DNA of 64,000 nucleotides, taken from NCBI GenBank assembly GCA_937908115.1, contig CALEQZ010000074.1, positions 1 to 64,000 of the forward strand, written 5' to 3'. Below, in pieces: positions 25,390 through 33,904 of this stretch (positions are counted from its first letter, which is position 1; every line of letters begins with the position of its first letter). Origin of the DNA: an uncultured Alcaligenaceae bacterium (GTDB lineage Bacteria; Pseudomonadota; Gammaproteobacteria; Burkholderiales; Burkholderiaceae_B). Position numbers and translations under genes: made by a program. Under the pieces are notes generated by a model. That model saw only the letters and a program-made list of their open reading frames with translations, was not told the DNA's origin and searched no databases.

Positions 25390-26765
25390 TGATCACCGAA
25401 ACAATAAAGCGCTTCGTCGGCCGGCTGCTGGGCAACGGCAAGCCGCAGCACATCCCCCGCGAACGCCACGGCATAGACCGGCGCAACGTGTCCCGCCACG
25501 CCATCAAGGTGTGCGAAGTGTTGCACCAGCACGGCTACGAAGCCTACATCGTGGGCGGCGCCGTGCGCGACCTGATCCTGGGGCTCGAACCCAAGGATTT
25601 CGACGTCGCCACCAACGCCACGCCCGAGCAAATCCGGCCGCTGTTTCGCCGCGCGCGCATCATCGGCCGGCGGTTCCAGCTGGTGCACGTCGTCTTCGGA
25701 CAGGAAATCATCGAGACGTCGACGTACCGCGCGCCGTCTTCGGACGGACAACCCACGGACGAACACGGCCGCATCCTCAGCGACAACGTGTTCGGCACCC
25801 AGCAGCAGGACGCCGCCCGGCGCGACTTCACGCTCAACGCGCTTTACTACGATCCGAGCAGCGAAATCGTCATCGACTACCACAACGGCGTGGCCGACCT
25901 GAAAAAACGCGTCGTTCGCATGATCGGCGACCCGCGCAAGCGCTACCGCGAAGATCCGGTGCGCATGCTCCGCGCCGTGCGCTTTGCCGCCAAGCTGAAC
26001 GGGTCCATCGATCCGGCCACGCGCGAGCCCATACGGTCCATGGCCAAGCTGATCGAAAACGTGCCGGCATCGCGCCTGTTCGACGAGATGCTCAAGCTGC
26101 TGACCTGTGGCCATGCCATGGACTGCCTGCGCCAGTTGCGCGCCGAAGGGCTGCATCACGGCCTGCTGCCGCTGCTGGATGTCGTGCTCGAGCAGCCTCG
26201 CGGCGAGCGCTTCGTCGAGCTTGCCCTGGAACGCACCGACGCGCGGGTGCGCAGCGGCAAAAGCGTCAGCCCCAGCTTCCTGTTTGCGGCGCTGCTCTGG
26301 CAGTTGGTGGAAACGCGCTGGCAGCAGCTGCGCGCCGCCGGCGAGCACACCATCCCCGCACTCATGCAGGCGGCCGATTCGGTGCTGGAAGAGCAGACCG
26401 AAAAAATGGCCATCCAAAGGCGCTTTACCGCCGACATGCGCGAGATCTGGTTCATGCAGCCGCGCTTCGAGCGCCGGGTCCCCAAGGCGATCTGGCGCAT
26501 GCTGGAACAGCCGCGCTTCCGGGCAGCGTGCGATTTCCTGCAGCTGCGCGCGGCGGCCGGTGAATTCGACAGCGTGCTGGCGCAATGGTGGATGGACTTG
26601 GCCAACGCCGACCAGGCCACCCGCGCCGCGATGATCGACGAAATCGGCCGCGCGCCGCGCGACGGTGCCAATGGCGAATCGAGTCCGCGCCGGCGGCGGC
26701 GCCGGCGCCGCCGCCCCGCGGGCGATGGCGGCAACGGTGATGCCGGCGGCGCACTTGCCGGGTAA
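25389..26765 (+). CDS. pcnB: Poly(A) polymerase I PcnB
   Basis: A 458-residue class II nucleotidyltransferase that adds poly(A) tails to RNA 3' ends and so promotes RNA decay. The polymerase core is YIVGGAVRDLILGLEPKDFDVATNA with the catalytic DFDV pair, then RRDFTLNALYYDP and RYREDPVRMLRAVRFAAKL. The C-terminal tail after residue 430 is very basic: nine consecutive Arg codons in a CGG/CGC run, followed by a Gly-rich end, probably aiding RNA binding. The ATG overlaps the previous stop by one base. folK follows after 4 nt. Confidence 0.94.
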   Translation: MITETIKRFVGRLLGNGKPQHIPRERHGIDRRNVSRHAIKVCEVLHQHGYEAYIVGGAVRDLILGLEPKDFDVATNATPEQIRPLFRRARIIGRRFQLVHVVFGQEIIETSTYRAPSSDGQPTDEHGRILSDNVFGTQQQDAARRDFTLNALYYDPSSEIVIDYHNGVADLKKRVVRMIGDPRKRYREDPVRMLRAVRFAAKLNGSIDPATREPIRSMAKLIENVPASRLFDEMLKLLTCGHAMDCLRQLRAEGLHHGLLPLLDVVLEQPRGERFVELALERTDARVRSGKSVSPSFLFAALLWQLVETRWQQLRAAGEHTIPALMQAADSVLEEQTEKMAIQRRFTADMREIWFMQPRFERRVPKAIWRMLEQPRFRAACDFLQLRAAAGEFDSVLAQWWMDLANADQATRAAMIDEIGRAPRDGANGESSPRRRRRRRRRPAGDGGNGDAGGALAG

Positions 26766-26769
26766 CGCC

Positions 26770-27270
26770 ATGCCGCGGTCCGCCGCCGAGCCGCCCACGC
26801 GCATCGCCTATATCGGGTTGGGCGCCAACTTGGGCGATGCGCCGGCAACGTTGCGGCGGGCAGCCGAGGAACTGGCCGCCCATCCCCGCATAGCGGCCTG
26901 CCGGCTCTCTCGCCTGTACCGCAGCGCGCCGGTCGACGCGGCCGGCCCGGATTTCTTCAATGCGGTGGCCTGCGTGCGCACCGGCCTCGCGCCGCTCGCG
27001 CTGCTGGACCTGCTGCAGGCCCTGGAGGCCGCCCACGGGCGTAAACGCCCTTACCGCAACGCACCGCGCACGCTGGACCTGGATTTGCTGCTCTATGGCG
27101 ACGAAACCATGGACGATGCGCGCCTGACCTTGCCGCATCCCCGCATGCACGAACGGGCCTTCGTCCTGGCACCACTTGCGGAGCTCGCGCCAGGCCTGCG
27201 CGTGCGCGGCATGCCGCTGGCGCATTGGCTCGCCCGCTGTGTCGGCCAGCGCATCGAGCCCCTGCCTTGA
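26770..27270 (+). CDS. folK: HPPK: 2-amino-4-hydroxy-6-hydroxymethyldihydropteridine pyrophosphokinase
   Basis: A 166-residue pyrophosphokinase of folate synthesis, transferring pyrophosphate from ATP to hydroxymethyl-dihydropterin. The start AYIGLGANLGD, the pterin-binding FFNAVACVRTGL region and the signature RNAPRTLDLDLLLYGDE, with the two Mg-binding Asp, are clear. I chose the ATG at 26770, 4 nt after the pcnB stop. Longer in-frame starts lie inside pcnB and add a basic low-complexity stretch. It ends the hda-HAD-pcnB-folK operon and meets the CitE-like gene tail to tail. Confidence 0.95.
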   Translation: MPRSAAEPPTRIAYIGLGANLGDAPATLRRAAEELAAHPRIAACRLSRLYRSAPVDAAGPDFFNAVACVRTGLAPLALLDLLQALEAAHGRKRPYRNAPRTLDLDLLLYGDETMDDARLTLPHPRMHERAFVLAPLAELAPGLRVRGMPLAHWLARCVGQRIEPLP

Positions 27271-27275
27271 GCCGG

Positions 27276-28115
27276 TCAGCCGGGCGCTTGCCCCGGCTGG
27301 CTTGCCGCCCGCGCCAGCACCTGGCGGGCCTGAGCGATGACCGGCGCATCGACCATTTTCCCGTCCAGGCGGAAGGCGGCCGCACCGGTGCTTTCGTGCG
27401 CTTGCACGACGCGCCGCGCCCAGTCGACCTCCTGCTCGGACGGCGCATACGTCCGATGCACGATGGGGATCTGCGCCGGGTGGATGCACAGCATCCCGGC
27501 AAAGCCCAATTCACGGGCATGACGGGCCGCAGCCGCCAGGCCGCTTTCGTCGTCGATGGCCGGATACACCCCGTCCAGCGGCGCGGCCAGGCCAGCTACG
27601 CGGCCATGCAGCAGCAGCTGGCAGCGCACGTGGTCCAGCATGGCGCGGGCGCCATCGGCCTGCGGCGCCATGCCCAGGTCCAGCCCCAGGTCCAGCGCGC
27701 CGAAGGACAGGCGCTGCACGCCGGCCACGGCTGCGATGCGCGGCAATTCCAGCACGCCCCGGGCGCTCTCGATGATGGGAATGACTGGCTTGCCGGCAAC
27801 GGCCGCGGCGGCAACCTGTTCGGCGCTTTCGGCCTTGGGCAGGACGATGCCGGCCACGCCAGCCAGGCGCGCGCACACATCGAGGTCGGACGCGAACCAT
27901 GCGCTGGCTGCGTCGTTGACGCGCACCAGCACGCGGGCCTGCGGCTGCTCCCCGCAGAAAGCGGCCAGCGCGGCGCGCGCCGTATCCTTGGCCGCCGGCT
28001 CGACGGCGTCCTCCAGGTCGACGATGACGGCGTCGGCGCCGCTGGCGAGCGCCTTGGGGATGCGGTCCGGACGGCTGGCGGGAACGAACAGCGCCGTACG
28101 CAGCAAATCAGTCAT
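27276..28115 (-). CDS. CitE-like CoA ester lyase (HpcH/HpaI aldolase fold), possible citramalyl-CoA lyase
   Basis: A 279-residue stand-alone CitE homologue. The TIM-barrel motifs are LFVPASRPDRIPKALASGAD, VIVDLEDAVEP and PIIESARGVLELPRIA, giving the conserved Arg, Glu and Asp for substrate and Mg binding. Without citrate lyase alpha or acyl-carrier genes it is unlikely to be part of citrate lyase. It follows a class III CoA-transferase (15 nt) and a FAS1-like hydratase, the three activities of C5-dicarboxylate (itaconate) degradation, where it would split citramalyl-CoA to acetyl-CoA and pyruvate. That pathway role is inference. Confidence 0.85.
   Translation of the reverse strand: MTDLLRTALFVPASRPDRIPKALASGADAVIVDLEDAVEPAAKDTARAALAAFCGEQPQARVLVRVNDAASAWFASDLDVCARLAGVAGIVLPKAESAEQVAAAAVAGKPVIPIIESARGVLELPRIAAVAGVQRLSFGALDLGLDLGMAPQADGARAMLDHVRCQLLLHGRVAGLAAPLDGVYPAIDDESGLAAAARHARELGFAGMLCIHPAQIPIVHRTYAPSEQEVDWARRVVQAHESTGAAAFRLDGKMVDAPVIAQARQVLARAASQPGQAPG
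27277..27299. terminator. Bidirectional hairpin in the folK/CitE-like convergence
   Basis: CAGCCGGG (27277-27284), 7-nt loop, CCCGGCTG (27292-27299). The stem starts 7 nt after the folK stop and lies inside the last codons of the CitE-like gene, since the genes are only 5 bp apart. No T-run follows on either strand. It probably serves both transcripts. Confidence 0.5.
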
Positions 28116-28130
28116 TTGCGGCCCCCGGGT

Positions 28131-29336
28131 TCATATCGCGCCCGCGCTGCGCATGTCGGCCACCTGCGCGGGCGTATAGCCGAGCTCGCCCAGGATGGCG
28201 TCGGTGTGCTCGCCCAGGTCGGGCACCGGGTCCATGCGGGGCTCGAAGGCATTGCTCGTCGCCGGCGGCAGCGACGCAGGCAACGTGCCGACCGGGCTGC
28301 CCACGTCGCGCCAGCGCCCGCGCGCCTTCAGTTGCGGATGGTCCCAGACGTCCTGCATCGTGTTGACGCGCGCGTTGGCGATGCCGGCCTGCTCCAGGCG
28401 CTCCGTGACCTGGCCGATGGTCAGCGCGGCGAATGCCTGGACGATCAGCTCGCGCAGCGCATCGCGGTTGGCGGCCCGGCGCGAGTTGCTGTCAAAGCGC
28501 GGGTCGCCGGCCAGTTCGGGCTTGCCCAGCACCTGCTCGCAAAACACCTTCCACTCGCGCTCGTTCTGCAGGCCCAGCATCACCGTCGTGCCGTCGCCCA
28601 CGGGGAAAGGCCCATAGGGGTAGATGGTGGCGTGCGCGGCGCCGGCGCGCGGTGGCGGCGGGGCGCCCTCGAAGGCATAGTAAAGCGGGTAGCCCATCCA
28701 TTCCACCATGGCTTCCAGCATGGACACCTCGATGCGGCTGCCCCGCCCCGTGCGTTCGCGCAGCAGCAAGGCGTTCAGGATGCCGCTATAGGCATACATG
28801 CCGGCGGCAATGTCCGAAATCGAGCACCCCGCCTTGGCCGGTTCGTTAGGCGATCCCGTCACCGAAACGAAGCCGCTTTCGCTCTGGATCAGCAGGTCGT
28901 AGGCCTTCTTGTCCTGGTAGGGACCGGTCATGCCATAGCCGGAGATGTCGCAGACGATGAGGCGCGGATGCCGCTCGTGCAAGGCTTCGAAAGACAGGCC
29001 CAGGCGCGCGGCCGCGCCAGGCGCCAAGTTCTGCACCAGCACGTCCGCGCGCTCGAGCAGGCGCGAGAGCACGCCCGCAGCCGCCGGCTGCTTCAGGTCC
29101 AGCGTCAGGCTTTCCTTGGACCGGTTGGTCCAGACGAAATGCGACGCCATGCCGCGCACCCGCTCGTCGTAGCGGCGCGCGAAATCGCCCACGCCCGGCC
29201 GTTCGATCTTGATCACGCGCGCACCCATGTCGGCGAGCTGGCGCGTGCAAAACGGCGCGGCGATGGCATGTTCGAGGCTGATGACGGTAATGCCGTCGAG
29301 CGGGCGCACGCCCTGCTGGGATTGCGCAGCGTTCAC
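28131..29336 (-). CDS. Class III (CaiB/BaiF-type) CoA-transferase
   Basis: A 401-residue family III CoA-transferase. The N-terminus PLDGITVISLEHAIAAPFC and GARVIKIERPGVGDFAR are standard, as is the segment KKAYDLLIQSESG, where D147 is the expected catalytic aspartate. Start is GTG at 29336, overlapping the hydratase stop as GTGA, which shows coupling. An alternative longer frame only reads antisense-like sequence of the upstream gene. In the proposed C5 pathway it would move CoA from succinyl-CoA to the dicarboxylate. Substrate is not proven by sequence. Confidence 0.9.
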   Translation of the reverse strand: MNAAQSQQGVRPLDGITVISLEHAIAAPFCTRQLADMGARVIKIERPGVGDFARRYDERVRGMASHFVWTNRSKESLTLDLKQPAAAGVLSRLLERADVLVQNLAPGAAARLGLSFEALHERHPRLIVCDISGYGMTGPYQDKKAYDLLIQSESGFVSVTGSPNEPAKAGCSISDIAAGMYAYSGILNALLLRERTGRGSRIEVSMLEAMVEWMGYPLYYAFEGAPPPPRAGAAHATIYPYGPFPVGDGTTVMLGLQNEREWKVFCEQVLGKPELAGDPRFDSNSRRAANRDALRELIVQAFAALTIGQVTERLEQAGIANARVNTMQDVWDHPQLKARGRWRDVGSPVGTLPASLPPATSNAFEPRMDPVPDLGEHTDAILGELGYTPAQVADMRSAGAI

Positions 29337-30160
29337 TTGTACGTCACCTCCGCCTGGTGCGCCAGCGTGCCGTCCTGCTCGGCCCACAGCTGGGCGACGC
29401 CTTCGGCCTGTTTGCGGCCGGCAACCTTGAACGGGGCCGGCGCGATCAGCGGGCGCAGGCCGCGATAGGAGAAATGCGTCGGCACGGCCTGCGGATGGGC
29501 GCGCCTGAACGCGCGGCACATCAGCGTGGCGATCATGGGGCCATGCACCACCAACCCGGGGTAGCCCTCGGCGCCGGTGACATAGGGATGGTCGTAATGG
29601 ATGCGATGGCCGTTGAAGGTCACCGCCGAATAGCGGAACAGCAGCACCTCGGACGGCTCGACGGTTTCGCTCCATTGCGCCTGCGGGGCCGGCTCGGTGC
29701 CGGCAAGCTTGGGCGGGTTGGGTTCGCGGTAGACGATGTCCTGCTCCTCGCTGATGGCCAGCTCGCCCTCCTGGCGGTACTCGTGCCGCACCGTGACGAA
29801 AAGCAGGGACCCCGTGCGGCCGGTTTTTTCCTTGACCGCGGCCACGGTGGACACGCGCTCGGCGTCGATGCCCACGCGCAGTGGCTGCAGGAACTGCACC
29901 CGCCCCCCGGCCCACATGCGGTTGCGATTGTCCGCCGGCGGCAAAAACCCGCCGCGCTCCGGATGGCCGTCGGTACCCAGGGCGTTAAGCGGCACCGCCT
30001 CGATGAAGAAAGCCCAATGCCATAGCGGCGGCAAGGGCTCGCCGCGGCCAGGAGCAGGTTCGTCTAGGGTCAAGGCGACGCGCTTGGCCAGCGTGGGCGA
30101 CAGGTCGTCCACCGAGCGCTCGCTACGGCCCACCCAGGCGGTCGGGTCGGTCGAAGTCAT
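29333..30160 (-). CDS. FAS1-like (MaoC/hot-dog) dehydratase, possible itaconyl- or mesaconyl-C4-CoA hydratase
   Basis: A 275-residue double hot-dog protein. The first half is the substrate-binding FAS1-like dehydratase domain (LWHWAFFIEAVPLNALGTDG, GRVQFLQPLRVGI). The second half has the MaoC-type catalytic region (LFRYSAVTFNGHRIHYDHPY, with the Asn/His/Tyr cluster). Length and pattern agree with mesaconyl-C4-CoA and itaconyl-CoA hydratases. The ATG at 30160 was preferred over an earlier one (30202). First gene of the hydratase-transferase-lyase operon, divergent from a LysR gene, which is the usual control arrangement. Exact substrate is inferred. Confidence 0.85.
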   Translation of the reverse strand: MTSTDPTAWVGRSERSVDDLSPTLAKRVALTLDEPAPGRGEPLPPLWHWAFFIEAVPLNALGTDGHPERGGFLPPADNRNRMWAGGRVQFLQPLRVGIDAERVSTVAAVKEKTGRTGSLLFVTVRHEYRQEGELAISEEQDIVYREPNPPKLAGTEPAPQAQWSETVEPSEVLLFRYSAVTFNGHRIHYDHPYVTGAEGYPGLVVHGPMIATLMCRAFRRAHPQAVPTHFSYRGLRPLIAPAPFKVAGRKQAEGVAQLWAEQDGTLAHQAEVTYK

Positions 30161-30240
30161 GGCATTTCCCTTGTTTTCTGGATCCGGAAAAATGGCCAGC
30201 ATGCCCCGCGCGCTGCCGGATTGTGAATTCGCTTTTTCTC

Positions 30241-30251
30241 AACCCGGGGTT
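30241..30251. promoter_or_regulatory. Candidate LysR-type operator
   Basis: AACCC-G-GGGTT is a perfect 5-bp inverted repeat in the 133-bp region between the divergent hydratase and lysR genes, 43 nt before the lysR ATG. A LysR regulator often binds such a site to control both genes. A GAATTC palindrome lies a few bases upstream. Only the symmetry is direct evidence. Confidence 0.35.
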
Positions 30252-30293
30252 CAGGCGGGCCGAACCCGGCCGATCGGGCCCTATGATAGGGAT

Positions 30294-31262
30294 ATGCACT
30301 TCGACCTCGCAGACCTCCGGCTATTCATCCACATCGCCGAATCGCCCAGCCTGACCCAGGGCGCGCGCCGGGCGCACCTGTCGCTGGCCGCGGTCAGCAC
30401 GCGCATCAAGACGCTGGAAGCCCAGCTCAACACCCGGCTGCTGTACCGCGACAGCCGGGGCGTGGAGCTGACCCCTGCCGGGCACCGGCTGCTGCAGCAC
30501 GCCCGGGTCATCCTGCGCCAGGTCGAGCACCTGAAGCACGACTTCGCCGCCCAGTCCGACAGCGATGCCGGCCATATCCGCATCTTCGCCAACACCACCG
30601 CCGTCACGCAGTTCATGCCGGCCATCCTGGCGCGTTTCCTGGCCGAGCGGCCCGGCGTGACCATCGACCTGCAGGAACGGCTGACGCGCGACATCGTGCG
30701 CGGCGTCATGGACGGCTCCACCGACCTGGGCATCGTCGCCGGCCCGGTGGACGCGCCTGGATTGCAGGCCATCCACTTCAGCACCGACCGGCTGGTGCTG
30801 GCCGTGCCACCCGGTCACCCCCTGGCCGAGCGCGCCAGCGTCAAGCTGACCGAGGCCGTGCAATACCCCTTCATCGGCATGCACGAAGGGTCGACGCTGG
30901 TCGCCTTCCTACGCGAGCAGGTCGAGCGCAGCGGCGCGCGCCTGCCGCTGCGCATCCAGCTCTACAGCTTCGATGCCATCCTGGGCATGGTCCAAGCCGG
31001 CGTGGGCGTGGGCGTCATCCCCGACTCGGCTGCGCAGCGCTACAACGCCCGCGACAAAATCCGGATCGTCGAGCTGGACGAGCCCTGGGTCCTGCGCGAA
31101 CGCAAGCTACTGGTGCGCGACCTGGACGCCCTGCCGGCATGCGCGCGGGCATTGATCGACACGATCCGGCAGGCCGGTGATGCGGCCGGCACGGACGGGC
31201 GCCAGGCAGGCACCTTGGCGACGTTGGCCGCGGTCGACGGCAGCATGGCCGCCGGCGCGTGA
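30294..31262 (+). CDS. LysR-family transcriptional regulator
   Basis: A 322-residue LysR regulator. The N-terminal helix-turn-helix is LADLRLFIHIAESPSLTQGARRAHLS followed by VSTRIKTLEAQLNTRLLYRDSRGVELTPAG (quoted in parts), then a periplasmic-binding-like effector domain from about residue 90. AGGG lies just before the ATG at 30294; the frame is open much further upstream antisense to the hydratase, which is not real coding. Divergent to the hydratase-CoA-transferase-lyase operon, so probably its activator with a dicarboxylate or CoA ester as inducer. It ends 43 nt from the convergent fumarase gene. Confidence 0.93.
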   Translation: MHFDLADLRLFIHIAESPSLTQGARRAHLSLAAVSTRIKTLEAQLNTRLLYRDSRGVELTPAGHRLLQHARVILRQVEHLKHDFAAQSDSDAGHIRIFANTTAVTQFMPAILARFLAERPGVTIDLQERLTRDIVRGVMDGSTDLGIVAGPVDAPGLQAIHFSTDRLVLAVPPGHPLAERASVKLTEAVQYPFIGMHEGSTLVAFLREQVERSGARLPLRIQLYSFDAILGMVQAGVGVGVIPDSAAQRYNARDKIRIVELDEPWVLRERKLLVRDLDALPACARALIDTIRQAGDAAGTDGRQAGTLATLAAVDGSMAAGA

Positions 31263-31305
31263 CGCGCCGCCCGCCCCAGGCAGGCGGCCGGATATCCCGC
31301 AGGCC

Positions 31306-32829
31306 TTAAGCCACCGTCACCGGAATCTTGCCGATGCGCGCCTGCCACTCGCGCGGCCCGGTCGCATGCACCGACGTGCCTTGCGCGTCGACCGCGACCG
31401 TCACGGGCATGTCCTTAACCTCGAATTCGTAGATGGCTTCCATGCCCAGGTCCTCGAAGGCAACCACGCGGGCATTGCGGATGGCCTTGGACACCAAGTA
31501 GGCGGCACCGCCGACGGCCATCAGGTAGGCCGAGCGGTGCTTGCGAATCGCCTCGACGGCCGCCGGCCCGCGCTCGGCCTTGCCGATCATGGCAATCAGG
31601 CCGGTCTGGGCCAGCATCATCTCGGTGAACTTGTCCATGCGCGTGGCCGTGGTCGGGCCAGCCGGGCCGACCACTTCGTCGCGCACCGGATCGACCGGGC
31701 CGACGTAGTAGATGACGCGGTTGGTGAAGTCCACGGGCAACGGCTCGCCCTTGGCCAGCATGTCCTGGATGCGCTTGTGGGCGGCGTCGCGGCCGGTGAG
31801 CATCTTGCCCGACAGCAGCAGCGTTTGGCCGGGCTTCCAGCTGGCGACTTCCTCGCGCGTAAGCGTGTCCAGGTTGACCTGCTTGGACTTGTTGTAGTCC
31901 GGCGCCCAATGAACTTCGGGCCACTCCGACAGCGACGGCGGCTCGAGCAGCGCCGGGCCGGACCCGTCCAGCACGAAGTGCACGTGGCGGGTGGCGGCGC
32001 AGTTCGGGATCATGGCCACCGGCTTGGACGCGGCATGCGTCGGATAGGTGCGGATCTTGACGTCCAGCACGGTCGTCAGGCCGCCCAGGCCCTGGGCGCC
32101 GATGCCCAGCGCGTTGACCTTTTCATAGAGTTCGATGCGCAGCTCTTCAAGCTTGTTCTGCGGACCGCGCTCGAGCAGTTCGTACATGTCGATGTCATCC
32201 ATGAGCGACTGCTTGGCCAGCAGCATGGCCTTCTCGGCCGTACCGCCCACGCCGATGCCCAGCATGCCGGGCGGGCACCAGCCAGCGCCCATGGTCGGCA
32301 CGGTCTTGAGCACCCAGTCGACCAGCGAATCGCTGGGGTTGAGCATGACGAACTTGGATTTGTTCTCGGAACCGCCGCCCTTTGCCGCAATCTGCACGTC
32401 CACGGTGTTGCCAGGCACGAGCTCGACGTTCAGCACACAGGGCGTGTTGTCGCGCGTGTTCTTGCGCGCGAACAGCGGGTCGTCCAGCACCGAGGCGCGC
32501 AGCGGGTTGTCGGGGTTGGTGTAGCCGCGGCGCACGCCTTCATCGCATAGTTCCTGCAGGCTGCGGCGCGTGTCGAAGCGCACGTCCATGCCCACCTTGA
32601 GGAAGACGTTGACGATGCCCGTGTCCTGGCAAAGCGGCCGCTTGCCTTCGGCGCACATGCGCGAATTGGTCAGGATCTGGGCCATCGCGTCGCGCGCGGC
32701 GGGGCTTTGCTCGCGCTCGTAGGCGCGCGCCAGGTGGCGGATGTAGTCGACCGGATGGTAGTAGCTGATGAACTGGATGCCATCGGCGATCGACTGGATG
32801 AAGTCTTCTTCCTTGATGAGAACGGACAT
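31306..32829 (-). CDS. fumA: Class I fumarate hydratase, [4Fe-4S] type
   Basis: A 507-residue single-chain class I fumarase with fused alpha and beta parts. Cluster cysteine candidates are in KRPLCQDTGIVN, GAGWCPPGMLGIGVGG and MIPNCAATRHVHF; the C-terminal GKMLTGRDAAHKRI and VGPAGPTTATRMDKF motifs are the beta part. It hydrates fumarate to malate and is oxygen-sensitive, unlike FumC at 13122. Some class I fumarases also hydrate mesaconate to citramalate, notable next to the C5-dicarboxylate genes. It follows the crotonase gene after 51 nt. Confidence 0.94.
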   Translation of the reverse strand: MSVLIKEEDFIQSIADGIQFISYYHPVDYIRHLARAYEREQSPAARDAMAQILTNSRMCAEGKRPLCQDTGIVNVFLKVGMDVRFDTRRSLQELCDEGVRRGYTNPDNPLRASVLDDPLFARKNTRDNTPCVLNVELVPGNTVDVQIAAKGGGSENKSKFVMLNPSDSLVDWVLKTVPTMGAGWCPPGMLGIGVGGTAEKAMLLAKQSLMDDIDMYELLERGPQNKLEELRIELYEKVNALGIGAQGLGGLTTVLDVKIRTYPTHAASKPVAMIPNCAATRHVHFVLDGSGPALLEPPSLSEWPEVHWAPDYNKSKQVNLDTLTREEVASWKPGQTLLLSGKMLTGRDAAHKRIQDMLAKGEPLPVDFTNRVIYYVGPVDPVRDEVVGPAGPTTATRMDKFTEMMLAQTGLIAMIGKAERGPAAVEAIRKHRSAYLMAVGGAAYLVSKAIRNARVVAFEDLGMEAIYEFEVKDMPVTVAVDAQGTSVHATGPREWQARIGKIPVTVA

Positions 32830-32880
32830 GGCGGCTTTACGGTTGCTAGGAAATGAACGAAGGGGTTTCTTGCGCCCGGC

Positions 32881-33648
32881 CTACTTGCCTTGCCAGACGG
32901 GTTTGCGCTTCTCGGCAAAGGCGGTGGCGCCTTCCTTGGCGTCTGCCGAAGTGAAGATGTGGACGATGAGCGGGCGCTGCCGGTCGAACATTTCGTCGTG
33001 CGGCCAGTGGCCCGACTCGGAAACGATCCGCTTGGCGGTCTGGACCGCCAGCGGGCCGTTTTCGACGATGATGCGCGCCAGGTCCAGGGCGGCCTCCAGC
33101 GCCTTGCCCGGCTCGGTCAGCCGGTTGACCAGGCCAAAGTGATGCGCGCGCTCGGCGTCGAACATCTCGCCGGTGAGCACGATCTCCATTGCGATGTGAT
33201 AGGGGATGCGGCGCGGCAGCCGCAGCATGCCGCCGGCGCCCGCGACCAGGCCGCGCTTGACCTCGGGCAGGCCGAAGCGGGCATTGCGCGCGGCGACGAT
33301 AAGGTCGCAGGCCAGCGCCATCTCGCACCCGCCAGCCAGGGCATAGCCTTCGACCGCGGCGATCAGGGGTTTCTTGGGCGGTGCCTCGTTCAATCCGGCA
33401 AAGCCCCGCCCGGGGATCAGGGGACGCTCGCCGCTTTGCGCGAACGCCTTCAAGTCCATGCCGGAGGAAAACGTACTACCCGCGCCAGTCAGGATGCCGA
33501 TGCGCACATCGTCGCGCGCGTCCAGTTCGTCCAAGGCGGCGGCCATGGCCTTGGCGGCTTCCAGGTTGATGGCATTGCGCGCCTCGGGGCGATTCACGGT
33601 AATGACCTGGATGCCGTCTGCGACCTCTACCTTGATCAACTCGGACAT
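32881..33648 (-). CDS. Enoyl-CoA hydratase/isomerase (crotonase) family protein
   Basis: A 255-residue crotonase. The oxyanion-hole segments STFSSGMDLKAF and EGYALAGGCEMALACDLIVAA are present, and both acidic positions of classic enoyl-CoA hydratases are kept: the Glu in GGCEMA and the Glu in GLPEVKRGLVAG. So a hydratase reaction on a 2-enoyl-CoA is likely, with substrate unknown. GAGAGGAGC precedes the ATG at 33648. It is upstream of and probably co-transcribed with the class I fumarase. Confidence 0.92.
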   Translation of the reverse strand: MSELIKVEVADGIQVITVNRPEARNAINLEAAKAMAAALDELDARDDVRIGILTGAGSTFSSGMDLKAFAQSGERPLIPGRGFAGLNEAPPKKPLIAAVEGYALAGGCEMALACDLIVAARNARFGLPEVKRGLVAGAGGMLRLPRRIPYHIAMEIVLTGEMFDAERAHHFGLVNRLTEPGKALEAALDLARIIVENGPLAVQTAKRIVSESGHWPHDEMFDRQRPLIVHIFTSADAKEGATAFAEKRKPVWQGK

Positions 33649-33904
33649 GGACTGCTCCTCTCTATGTTGAATTGGACAAATGCGGCGACATCGGCGCAGG
33701 TCGCGCCGGACACAAGGCCGAATGATACGACTTGCGGCGATGCGCGCCCCGTCCCCGAAATTTCTGCCCGAATGGGTCGGCCACCCCGCCGGGCGCCGGC
33801 GCCGGCCGGGCCGGCCCTGGCGCCAGTTAAAATGCCCGGTTTACTTCCGTCCGGGCCGGGCGCTTGGGGCGCCGCGCGCCGGCACCCCGCACGATAAGAA
33901 TCCT

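Noticed and set aside
33649..33904. Riboswitch or T-box before glyQ
   Set aside because: No conserved T-box or glycine aptamer elements are visible, and T-boxes are not expected in betaproteobacteria.
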